Source of the DNA: JBOHTO01 sp050733695
Lineage (GTDB): Bacteria; Gemmatimonadota; Gemmatimonadetes; Gemmatimonadales; Gemmatimonadaceae
Assembly: GCA_050733695.1 (NCBI GenBank)
Contig: JBOHTO010000086.1
Location: forward strand, 1 to 13,288
Length of the DNA stretch: 13,288 nt
Reading direction: 5' to 3'
Shown: positions 6,673 through 13,288 of the stretch, piece after piece
How the letters are laid out: the number at the start of each line of letters is the position of its first letter
Numbering within the stretch: the first letter of the stretch is position 1
Position numbers and translations under genes: made by a program
The notes under the pieces: model-generated
The model's database searches: none
Told to the model about the DNA's origin: nothing
Seen by the model: only the letters and a program-made list of their open reading frames with translations

Positions 6673-7946
6673 GCGACTACAGGGCCGCGCTCGACGCGCT
6701 CTTCGCGCGCACGACCGGTGAGTCACGACTCGGGCTCGAACGCACGACGGCTCTCCTCGCGGAGCTTGGCAACCCGCACCATGCACTGCGTTGCTTCCAC
6801 ATCGCAGGAACGAACGGGAAGGGGAGCGTGGCCGCGATGCTCGCCGCTCTCCTGCGCCATCGCGGTCACCGCGCCGGAGTATACACGTCGCCGCACCTCG
6901 TGGATTTCCGCGAACGGATCGCCGTCAACGGCGCGCAGATTCCTCCAGATGAAGTAGTCGATTTCATCGCGCGCACGGAGGCGATCGTCGGGCGAACCGG
7001 CGCCACGTTCTTCGAGGTCACAACTGTCATGGCACTCGCCTGGTTCGCGCGCGCCTCGGTGGACGTGGCAGTCCTCGAGACAGGCCTCGGAGGGCGGCTC
7101 GACGCAACGAACGTCGTTACGCCGGTCGTCGCGGGAGTCACCTCCATAGGTCTGGACCATCGCGAGTATCTCGGCGACACACTGGAGCAGATCGCGCTGG
7201 AGAAGGCCGGTATCTTCAAGCCGGGCGTCCCGGCCGTGATCGGCGAGAGCGATGCGAACATTCGCCGCTTGCTGGCCGAGCGAGCGCTGGCGATCGGCGC
7301 GCGGCCGGTCCGTGTCGTCGCCGACGAATCGCCGCCCGCAGACATCGAGGTCGCCGCGTCGGGAACCAGCTTCACCCTTTCGATAAACGGCGAGAGCGCA
7401 CACATGTTCACTTCTCTCGTGGGGCCGCACCAGGCCTGGAACGCCGCTGTTACGCTGGCGATGCTGAGTGCCGCGGGGCCGGAGTTCGCACTCGCACCGC
7501 ATGATGCGGCCGCACCGCTCCGGGCGGTGACGCTTCCCGGCCGCTTTCAGCGACTCGGGCCGTACATCTTCGACGTGGCGCACAATCGGGACGGTGCGGC
7601 GACGCTCGCGGCGACGGTCGCAATGGTTGCTCCCGCGCGTCCCATCGCGGTCGTGCTCTGTGTCCTGGCGGACAAGGACTGGCGCGGAATGATCCGCGAT
7701 CTGGCGGCGCAGTCGGACCGATTCATCATGACCAATGCTCCGACCGCGCCGGCAAGCCGTGCGTGGAACGCGGCAAACGCGGTAGCGTTTGCGCGGGACG
7801 AGGGATACGTCGTGGAACTGGAGCCGGAGCTGGCGCGAGCTCTGGAGCGGGCAAGGTGGGCGGGGGGGACAGTCCTCGTGACGGGATCATTTCATACCGT
7901 TGGCGACGCTCTCACGTGCTTGCAGGCCGCTCCGGCCGTCGGGTAG
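6657..7946 (+). CDS. folC: Folylpolyglutamate synthase / dihydrofolate synthase
   Basis: FolC is a Mur-ligase-like enzyme that adds glutamate to dihydropteroate and/or to tetrahydrofolates, using ATP. The 429-residue product has the P-loop FHIAGTNGKGSVAA (47-60), YTSPHLVDFRERI (76-88), LETGLGGRLDATNVV (140-154), SIGLDHREYLGDTLEQIALE (163-182) with the following KAGIFK that carries the lysine usually carbamylated in Mur ligases, VGPHQAWNAA (255-264), LPGRFQ (293-298) and FDVAHNRDG (305-313), which matches the usual D-x-AHNP-x-G with Arg in place of Pro. The GTG at 6657 lies inside the end of accD; the N-terminus it gives (YRAALDALF) aligns well with FolC. Whether it has one or both activities cannot be seen from sequence alone. 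Confidence 0.94.
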   Translation: MGLYLSDYRAALDALFARTTGESRLGLERTTALLAELGNPHHALRCFHIAGTNGKGSVAAMLAALLRHRGHRAGVYTSPHLVDFRERIAVNGAQIPPDEVVDFIARTEAIVGRTGATFFEVTTVMALAWFARASVDVAVLETGLGGRLDATNVVTPVVAGVTSIGLDHREYLGDTLEQIALEKAGIFKPGVPAVIGESDANIRRLLAERALAIGARPVRVVADESPPADIEVAASGTSFTLSINGESAHMFTSLVGPHQAWNAAVTLAMLSAAGPEFALAPHDAAAPLRAVTLPGRFQRLGPYIFDVAHNRDGAATLAATVAMVAPARPIAVVLCVLADKDWRGMIRDLAAQSDRFIMTNAPTAPASRAWNAANAVAFARDEGYVVELEPELARALERARWAGGTVLVTGSFHTVGDALTCLQAAPAVG

Positions 7947-7954
7947 ATTGCGAG

Positions 7955-9247
7955 ATGTCATCTGGTGCGCTCCCCGGCTTCCGGGACTTTCACCCTCCGA
8001 GTCTCGTGGAGCGGTCGTACATCATGCGCACATGGCGTGATGTCGCACGGCGGTACGCACTGTCGGAGTACGACGGGCCACCGCTCGAGCCGCTGGATCT
8101 CTACACGCGCAAGAGCGGTGAGGAGATCGTCGGACAACTCTATCACTTCGAGGACAAGGGTGGACGTGCAGTTGCGCTCAGGCCGGAGATGACGCCGACG
8201 CTCGCAAGGATGGTCGGCGAGCGCGCGAACGCGATGCGCAAGCCTGTGCGCTGGTTCTCCGTTCCCCAGCTCTTCCGGTACGAGCGGCAGCAGCGCGGGC
8301 GGCTGCGCGAGCACTTCCAGCTCAACGTCGACATCGTAGGCGAAGCAGATGTCACTGCCGACGCCGAGCTTCTCGCGGTCGCGATCGACGTGATGCGCGG
8401 GTTTGGCCTCACGCGCGATGACGTTCGGGCACGTGTCTCCGACCGCCGCCTCCTTGCCGCCCTGCTCCGTCGCATTGGCGTCACGGAGGGTGCGCTGCCT
8501 GCGGTCTACGCCGTCATCGACAGGCTGGAACGTGACGCGCGCCACGCACTGGAGCAGCGGCTGGAGAAGGCCGGTATTCCAGGAGCGACGGCGCGAACGA
8601 TATTCGACGTCGTGGGTGCCGGCGAGATCGCGTCGCTGCGCTCCGAGTTCGGACGCGACGCGGACATCGCGGAACAGCTCGACGGCTTCGAACGGTATCT
8701 GGGCTTTCTCGAGGCGCTCGGCGTGCGCGACTGGGTGCGCTTCGACCTCTCGATCGTGCGCGGTCTGGCGTATTACACGGGGATCGTCTTCGAACTGTTC
8801 GATGCGCAGGGCGAGTTCCGTGCGATCTGTGGCGGCGGGCGGTATGACACCCTGCTCGCTGCCCTCGGTGGAACGGATCTGCCCGCCCTGGGTTTCGGGA
8901 TGGGAGACGTCGTGCTCGGTGAACTGCTCCACGCGCGTGGACTGATGCCCGACACGGCCCCCACGCTGGACTACTGGGTGGCCGGTTCGGAAGACGATTC
9001 ATTGCATGCGGTGATGGCCATCGCGTCGGCGCTGCGGGCCCGCGGGCGCAGCGTCGAGTACGCCCTTCGCCCCCAGGCACTCGGCCGACAGCTCAGGGCC
9101 GCGGCGGCGGCAGGCGCCCGAAGTGCCGTGATCGTTCCTGCCGGTATCCCGGCGGGCGCTCCCGAGAGCGGGAGCCTGCGCGTGAAGCACCTCGCCGACG
9201 GCACCGAGGAAACCGTTCGGCTCGACGAATGGCTCCCGCACGCCTGA
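7955..9247 (+). CDS. hisS: Histidyl-tRNA synthetase, plant-organelle-like clade
   Basis: This class II synthetase charges tRNA-His. The 430-residue product has the N-terminal LPGFRDFHP, the segment GEEIVGQLYHFEDKGGRAVA (55-74) leading into LRPEMTPTLAR (75-85), motif 2 FRYERQQRGRLREHFQ (107-122), the histidine-binding loop RGLAYYTG (269-276) and a C-terminal anticodon-binding domain (about 338-420). Motif 3 reads GFGMGDVVLGELL (313-325): the arginine found in the usual GxGxxR/GLERL form is not there. As far as I recall, this and the KGGR-VALRPE segment are typical of the HisRS clade that includes plant organelle enzymes. HisZ, the non-catalytic homologue, is less likely because the anticodon domain is present. 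ATG 7955 lies 8 nt after the folC stop; the frame is open further upstream inside folC, but the extra residues are shadow translation. Confidence 0.9.
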   Translation: MSSGALPGFRDFHPPSLVERSYIMRTWRDVARRYALSEYDGPPLEPLDLYTRKSGEEIVGQLYHFEDKGGRAVALRPEMTPTLARMVGERANAMRKPVRWFSVPQLFRYERQQRGRLREHFQLNVDIVGEADVTADAELLAVAIDVMRGFGLTRDDVRARVSDRRLLAALLRRIGVTEGALPAVYAVIDRLERDARHALEQRLEKAGIPGATARTIFDVVGAGEIASLRSEFGRDADIAEQLDGFERYLGFLEALGVRDWVRFDLSIVRGLAYYTGIVFELFDAQGEFRAICGGGRYDTLLAALGGTDLPALGFGMGDVVLGELLHARGLMPDTAPTLDYWVAGSEDDSLHAVMAIASALRARGRSVEYALRPQALGRQLRAAAAAGARSAVIVPAGIPAGAPESGSLRVKHLADGTEETVRLDEWLPHA

Positions 9248-9281
9248 TGCGATCGAACAGACGCCCACCTGTCCGACCACC

Positions 9282-10760
9282 ATGAGCAACGACAGGAAGC
9301 TTACGCCGCGCGCCGAGGACTTCAGCGCGTGGTACAACGAGATCGTGCTGCGCTCGGAGCTCGCGGACCATTCTCCCGTGCGCGGCTGCATGGTGATACG
9401 GCCCGCCGGATACGGCATCTGGGAACGCATGCAACGCGCACTCGATGACATGTTCCGCGCCACGGGCCATCGCAATGCGTACTTCCCCCTGTTCATCCCC
9501 GAGAGCTTCATGCGGAAGGAGGCCGAGCACGTCGAGGGGTTCGCGCCCGAAACCGCTGTCGTTACGCACGGGGGAGGGAAGAAGCTGGAGGAACCGCTGG
9601 TCGTACGCCCGACGTCGGAGACGATCATCTATTCGATGTTCGCGAAATGGGTCCAGAGTTACCGCGATCTTCCGCTCCTCATCAACCAGTGGGCGAACGT
9701 GGTACGCTGGGAGATGCGCACGCGGCTCTTCCTGCGCACGCTGGAGTTTCTCTGGCAGGAAGGACACACAGCGCATGCAACCGACAGCGAGGCGGAGGAA
9801 GAGGCGCGCCGGATGCTCGGCGTCTACCGGGATTTCATGGAAGGCTGGATGGCGATGCCGGTCATCACCGGCCGCAAGACCGAGGCGGAGCGGTTTGCCG
9901 GTGCGGTGCGGACGTATGCCTGCGAGGCGATGATGCAGGACAACAAGGCGCTGCAGGCGGGGACATCGCACAACCTCGGGCAAAACTTCGCCCGCGCGTT
10001 CGATCTCACGTTCCAGTCGGAAACGGGTTCCGTGGAGCATGCGTGGAACACGAGCTGGGGTGTGTCGACGCGGCTGGTGGGGGGCCTCGTCATGACGCAC
10101 GGCGACGACACGGGATTGCGTGTGCCCCCTCGACTGGCGCCCACGGAGGTTGTCATCGTGCCGATATTTCGCAGCGATGATGATCGGGTGCGCGTGCTCG
10201 AAGCTGCAGAACGTATCCGCGTGTCGCTCGTCGGGCAGAGCGCCGGAGTGCGCGGCGTGCAGGAACGGATCCGCGTGCACGTCGACCGGCGCGACGGAAT
10301 GAAGCCCGGCGCCAAGTACTATGATTGGGAAATGCGCGGTGTGCCGCTCCGCATGGAGCTCGGGCCGCGCGACCTGGACCGTGATGGCGCCGTGCTCGTC
10401 CGGCGGGACACGGGTGAAAAGCAGCCGGTGCCGCTCGGTTCCATCGCCGATCGCATCGAAGGTCTGCTGGACGCCATACAGCGCGACATGTTCGAGACGG
10501 CGCGCGATCGGCGCGATCGGAACACGCTCCGCGGCGGAATCACGTACGATCGCTTCAGGCAGGTGATGGACGGCGACGGGGCGTTTGTCTACGCGGGCTG
10601 GTGCGGCAGCGCGAAGTGCGAAGCGACGATCAAGGATGAGACGAAGGCCACGATCCGGCTGCTTCCCGACGCAGAGTTTCGCTCCGCCGATGCGCCGGAC
10701 CGCTGTCTGCACTGCGGCGAACGCGCCGCCGAAGAGGCGCTGTGGGCGAAGGCATACTGA
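9282..10760 (+). CDS. proS: Prolyl-tRNA synthetase, archaeal/eukaryotic type
   Basis: This enzyme charges tRNA-Pro. The 492-residue product is of the short class without the INS editing domain. Visible are the catalytic-core segment VVRPTSETIIY (107-117), motif 2 RWEMRTRLFLRTLEFLWQEG (142-161) with TAHAT after it, and motif 3 around WGVSTRLVGGLVMTHGDD (259-276). A HGTP-type anticodon-binding domain follows from about 285. The C-terminal domain carries four probable zinc ligands, Cys441, Cys446, Cys475 and Cys478, and the chain ends in Ala-Tyr, as expected for the archaeal/eukaryotic type in which the terminal Tyr reaches the active site. The zinc ligands are complete here, whereas they are often lost in other members. 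It starts 34 nt after hisS and overlaps lysA by 19 nt. Confidence 0.96.
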   Translation: MSNDRKLTPRAEDFSAWYNEIVLRSELADHSPVRGCMVIRPAGYGIWERMQRALDDMFRATGHRNAYFPLFIPESFMRKEAEHVEGFAPETAVVTHGGGKKLEEPLVVRPTSETIIYSMFAKWVQSYRDLPLLINQWANVVRWEMRTRLFLRTLEFLWQEGHTAHATDSEAEEEARRMLGVYRDFMEGWMAMPVITGRKTEAERFAGAVRTYACEAMMQDNKALQAGTSHNLGQNFARAFDLTFQSETGSVEHAWNTSWGVSTRLVGGLVMTHGDDTGLRVPPRLAPTEVVIVPIFRSDDDRVRVLEAAERIRVSLVGQSAGVRGVQERIRVHVDRRDGMKPGAKYYDWEMRGVPLRMELGPRDLDRDGAVLVRRDTGEKQPVPLGSIADRIEGLLDAIQRDMFETARDRRDRNTLRGGITYDRFRQVMDGDGAFVYAGWCGSAKCEATIKDETKATIRLLPDAEFRSADAPDRCLHCGERAAEEALWAKAY

Positions 10761-12157
10761 CCACGGGTTCCGCCGCACCGGAGCCGGATCGGGCGCGCGA
10801 TGGACGGTCCACCGCGCTGCATCCCCCCGGATCGGATCGCTGGTTCACACTCCGATCATCGGGTCTGATGTGCGAGGATGTTGCAGCCGAAGCCCTTGCG
10901 AGCGCGATCGGAACGCCGGCCTACGTATACAGCGCGAGCGCCATTCGCGCCGCCTACGAACGGCTGGCGAGCGCACTGTCCGGTGCCGACTACCGGATGC
11001 ACTACAGCGTCAAGGCGAACTCCAGTCTCGCTGTCCTTGCGCTCATCCGGCGGCTGGGCGCCGGCGTCGACATCGTTTCCGGCGGCGAGTTGTATCGGGC
11101 GCTGCGCACGGGCTTCACGGGATCGGACATCGTATTCAGTGGTGTAGGGAAGACAGCGACGGAGCTGTTGGAGGCGATCGCGGCGGGCGTCGCTCTCATC
11201 AATGTGGAATCAGTTGCCGAGTTGCGACTCCTGAACGATGTGGCCTCGATGTCGGGGAGTGCTCGCCGCGTCCCGGTGGCGATCCGCGTCAACCCCGAAG
11301 TCACCGTGGAGACCCCGCACGCCTACACCCGGACCGGCGAGCGCGGCCACAAGTTCGGCATTCCGTACGACGATGCGCTCGATGCATGCCGGCTCGCTGT
11401 CTCCCTGCCGAACATCGAGCTCTCCGGTCTCGCCATGCACATCGGATCGCAGATATCCGACCTTGCGCCGTACCGCGCCGGCCTCGCGCGCCTGGTCGGG
11501 CTCGTCCATCTGCTTCGCTCCGAGGGGGAATGGGGAGCGCTGGACGACCTTAAGTTCCTCGACGTGGGCGGCGGGCTGGCGGTGGCCTACGATGATGAGC
11601 CGGAGCCGGATATCGAGGAATTTGCGCGCGTCGTCATCGAAGGCGTGCGTCCGACTGGGCTCCGCCTTCTCGTGGAGCCAGGCCGGTTCCTCGTCGGCAA
11701 CGCAGGTGTTCTGCTCACGCGCGTACTGTATACGAAGCGCAGCGGTGGCAAGGATTACGTGATCGTGGACGCGGGCATGAACGATCTGCTGCGGCCGTCG
11801 CACTATCATGCGTATCATCGTATCGGTGCTGCGGGCACGCCGCGCGCGACGCCGGACGGGGATCGCCGGGCGGCTGTCGATGCCATTGCCGGCGCGGCCG
11901 ACATAGTCGGGCCAGTGTGCGAGAGCGGCGATTTTCTCGCGCTCGACCGCGCGATCGGTGATGTCGCTGCGGGTGATCTGCTCGCGCTGTACTCCGTCGG
12001 CGCGTACGGTTTCGTGATGGCATCGAACTACAATGCCCGGGTGCGTCCCGTCGAGGTTCTGGTGGAAGACGGTCGCTACGCGGTGATCCGGCGTCGTGAG
12101 AGCTACGACGACCTGGTGCGCCACGAGACATCGACGCCGGAATGGCAATCCGCGTGA
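10742..12157 (+). CDS. lysA: Diaminopimelate decarboxylase
   Basis: LysA is a PLP enzyme that converts meso-diaminopimelate to L-lysine, the last step of the DAP pathway. The 471-residue product has the PLP lysine in HYSVKANSS (Lys91), HIGSQ (233-237), FLDVGGGLAVAY (272-283), the phosphate-binding EPGR (312-315), the catalytic CESGD (393-397, Cys393, contributed across the dimer) and YSVGAYGFVMASNYN (417-431). GTG 10742 is chosen because the conserved beginning WFTLRSSGLMCEDV (34-47) contains the first downstream ATG at 10868, which would cut into it, and no other ATG or GTG lies between in frame. A purine-rich GAAGAGG at 10731-10737 sits four bases before the GTG. This leaves about 33 poorly conserved residues at the N-terminus. 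Confidence 0.93.
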   Translation: MGEGILTTGSAAPEPDRARDGRSTALHPPGSDRWFTLRSSGLMCEDVAAEALASAIGTPAYVYSASAIRAAYERLASALSGADYRMHYSVKANSSLAVLALIRRLGAGVDIVSGGELYRALRTGFTGSDIVFSGVGKTATELLEAIAAGVALINVESVAELRLLNDVASMSGSARRVPVAIRVNPEVTVETPHAYTRTGERGHKFGIPYDDALDACRLAVSLPNIELSGLAMHIGSQISDLAPYRAGLARLVGLVHLLRSEGEWGALDDLKFLDVGGGLAVAYDDEPEPDIEEFARVVIEGVRPTGLRLLVEPGRFLVGNAGVLLTRVLYTKRSGGKDYVIVDAGMNDLLRPSHYHAYHRIGAAGTPRATPDGDRRAAVDAIAGAADIVGPVCESGDFLALDRAIGDVAAGDLLALYSVGAYGFVMASNYNARVRPVEVLVEDGRYAVIRRRESYDDLVRHETSTPEWQSA

Positions 12158-12186
12158 TGCGAACATGATGCGAACATGATGCGGAT
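12156..12186 (+). repeat. 11-bp tandem duplication across the lysA stop and next start
   Basis: GATGCGAACAT occurs at 12156-12166 and 12167-12177, followed by a third partial unit GATGCGGAT (12178-12186). The first unit begins inside the TGA stop of lysA, and the third forms the first codons of the phosphoesterase gene. Because 11 is not a multiple of three, each copy places ATG triplets in a different frame; only the ATGs at 12176 and 12179 are in frame with the gene. Confidence 0.85.
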
Positions 12187-12709
12187 CGGATTGATCGCCG
12201 ACACGCACGATCGCGTTCCGGCAGTTGCGGCACTTGTCGACAGGCTGCTCGGATCCGGTGCGGGCATGATCCTTCACGCAGGAGACTTCTGTTCGCCGTT
12301 TTCTCTCACGCCATTCCTGAAGGCGAACATTCCAGTGGCCGGAGTCTTCGGAAAGAACGACGGTGACAGGGAGGGGCTGCGGGCCTTCGCCGCGACAGCC
12401 GTCGGCATCGAACTCTTCGAATCGCCCCACAGCATGGAGATCGGGAACCGCCGGATTCTGCTCGTCCACGACATCGGCGAGGTGAGCGAACGATCGCTGG
12501 AGTCGCACGAGATCGTCGTGCATGGTTTCGTGCACCAGGTCTCGATGCGCACGCGCGGCGAGACGTTGCTCGTGTGTCCAGGCGAGGCATGCGGGTGGAT
12601 CAACGGCGCGCCGACAGCGGTTCTCCTCGAACTGCAGTCGCGAGAGGTGGAAGTATTGCGTCTCGACGGAGCACGGTGGGAGACAGCACCGCTTGGCCAC
12701 CGGGCATGA
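12176..12709 (+). CDS. Metallophosphoesterase, YfcE/MJ0936-like
   Basis: This is a small calcineurin-like phosphodiesterase of 177 residues, close to the usual family length. Metal ligands are seen in order: IADTHD (Asp9, His11), HAGDF (Asp37), GKNDGD (Asn61), LVHD (His98) and VHGFVH (His116, His120). The ending CPGEACGWINGAPTAVLLEL (134-153) matches the NPGS-x-x-x-PR-like closing segment of YfcE/MJ0936 proteins, which hydrolyse phosphodiesters in vitro; their physiological substrate is unclear. It starts 18 nt after lysA with two consecutive ATG codons (12176 and 12179) created within a tandem duplication, and no ribosome binding site is evident. Its stop overlaps the guaA start by 4 nt. It is not related in function to the LpxH-like protein at 1740-2567, although both share the fold. 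Confidence 0.85.
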   Translation: MMRIGLIADTHDRVPAVAALVDRLLGSGAGMILHAGDFCSPFSLTPFLKANIPVAGVFGKNDGDREGLRAFAATAVGIELFESPHSMEIGNRRILLVHDIGEVSERSLESHEIVVHGFVHQVSMRTRGETLLVCPGEACGWINGAPTAVLLELQSREVEVLRLDGARWETAPLGHRA

Positions 12710-13288
12710 TCGGCGGCCCCGCCGTGCAGGCCGGTTCCGCTCAGCGCCCGGGTGACCGCATCCTCATCATCGATTTCGGATCGCAGTACACTCAGCTCAT
12801 AGCCAGGCGCGTGCGTGAAGCGCGTGTGTACTCCGAGATCCACCCGCCAACGCGGAGCATCGACTGGATACGGGAGTGGGCGCCCGCCGGCATCATCCTG
12901 AGTGGCGGCCCCTGTTCCGTCTACGGCGACGATGTTCCCACTGCGGACCGCGCGCTCTTGGAAATCGCGCCCCTTCTCGGCATATGCTATGGAATGCAGC
13001 TCATCGCGCACCTCGAGGGCGGTGCCGTTGAACGCGCCGGACGCCGGGAATACGGTCGCGCCGGGATGATCGTTCGCGAGGCGGACGTGCTCTTCGATGG
13101 GTTCGAGGTGGGCGAGGAGCTTACCGTATGGATGAGCCACGGCGACCATGTCGACTCGCCTCCGCGCGGATACACGGTGACCGCGCGCAGCCCGAACACT
13201 CCCGTCGCTGCGTTCCGGCACGAGCAGCGCCCGATCTTCGGGGTCCAGTTCCACCCCGAGGTGGCGCACACGCCGCGAGGGAGCGAGA
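12706..13288 (+). CDS. guaA: GMP synthase, glutamine amidotransferase part (3' end outside window)
   Basis: GuaA converts XMP to GMP with ATP and glutamine. Only the first 194 codons are present and the frame is open at the window edge. What is visible is the class I glutamine amidotransferase domain: ILIIDFGSQYTQLIARRV (19-36), ILSGGP (64-69), the nucleophile in LGICYGMQL (Cys94), VWMSHGDHV (141-149), and GVQFHPEVAHTPRG (179-192) with His183 and Glu185 completing the triad. IDFGSQYTQLIARRVRE and FHPEVAHT are characteristic of GuaA rather than of other amidotransferases. The ATP pyrophosphatase and dimerisation domains should follow beyond the window. The ATG at 12706 shares ATGA with the preceding gene; about 17 residues precede the conserved core. 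Confidence 0.95.
   Translation, partial: MIGGPAVQAGSAQRPGDRILIIDFGSQYTQLIARRVREARVYSEIHPPTRSIDWIREWAPAGIILSGGPCSVYGDDVPTADRALLEIAPLLGICYGMQLIAHLEGGAVERAGRREYGRAGMIVREADVLFDGFEVGEELTVWMSHGDHVDSPPRGYTVTARSPNTPVAAFRHEQRPIFGVQFHPEVAHTPRGSE

Noticed and set aside
9093..10778. 561-codon open frame on the minus strand opposite hisS and proS
   Set aside because: It lies fully antisense to well-recognised synthetase genes, has no recognisable motif and is arginine/histidine-rich, as expected for antisense frames in high-GC DNA.
11210..12700. 496-codon open frame on the minus strand opposite lysA and the phosphoesterase
   Set aside because: Antisense shadow of two genes with clear catalytic motifs; composition is that of non-coding translation.
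12274..13269. 331-codon open frame on the minus strand opposite the phosphoesterase and guaA
   Set aside because: Both genes on the plus strand have complete motif sets, and this frame shows none.

Overview
The window is a dense, GC-rich stretch of bacterial chromosome made up almost entirely of conserved housekeeping genes. The likely host is a Gram-negative bacterium: it encodes an LpxH-type lipid A enzyme, a PBP2/RodA cell-elongation pair and diaminopimelate-dependent lysine synthesis. The small DUF5683-like protein, the archaeal/eukaryotic-type prolyl-tRNA synthetase and the plant-organelle-like histidyl-tRNA synthetase together suggest Gemmatimonadota or a neighbouring phylum. That placement is an inference from gene content, not a measurement.

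Left end (1-900): a perfect 22-bp palindrome lies at the window edge, followed by a selenocysteine tRNA gene (selC, anticodon TCA, encoded CCA). A 15-bp tandem repeat then leads into a small exported or membrane protein of the DUF5683 type. selC implies that the organism makes selenoproteins, although no selenoprotein gene or other sel gene is visible here.

Envelope block (894-5717): murI (D-glutamate for peptidoglycan) overlaps the DUF5683 gene by 7 nt. An lpxH-like gene on the minus strand converges on murI and overlaps its 3' end by 60 nt. After a divergent gap, mrdA (PBP2) and rodA form a translationally coupled pair (ATGA overlap) for lateral wall synthesis.

Metabolism and translation block (5809-13288, all plus strand): accD, folC, hisS, proS, lysA, a YfcE/MJ0936-like phosphoesterase and the first 194 codons of guaA are packed with overlaps or gaps of at most 34 nt. 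They probably form one long transcription unit. A weak hairpin plus T-run at 5721-5744 may separate it from rodA. Functions covered are malonyl-CoA supply, folate polyglutamylation, two aminoacyl-tRNA synthetases, lysine/DAP and GMP synthesis.

No stretch longer than 300 bases lacks a gene. I found no mobile element genes, CRISPR array, phage genes or recognisable novel multi-gene system. The items worth a second look are local: the edge palindrome, an acceptor-stem mismatch in the tRNA-Sec, small in-frame tandem repeats, a duplicated start-codon region, and two aminoacyl-tRNA synthetases of less common bacterial types lying side by side.
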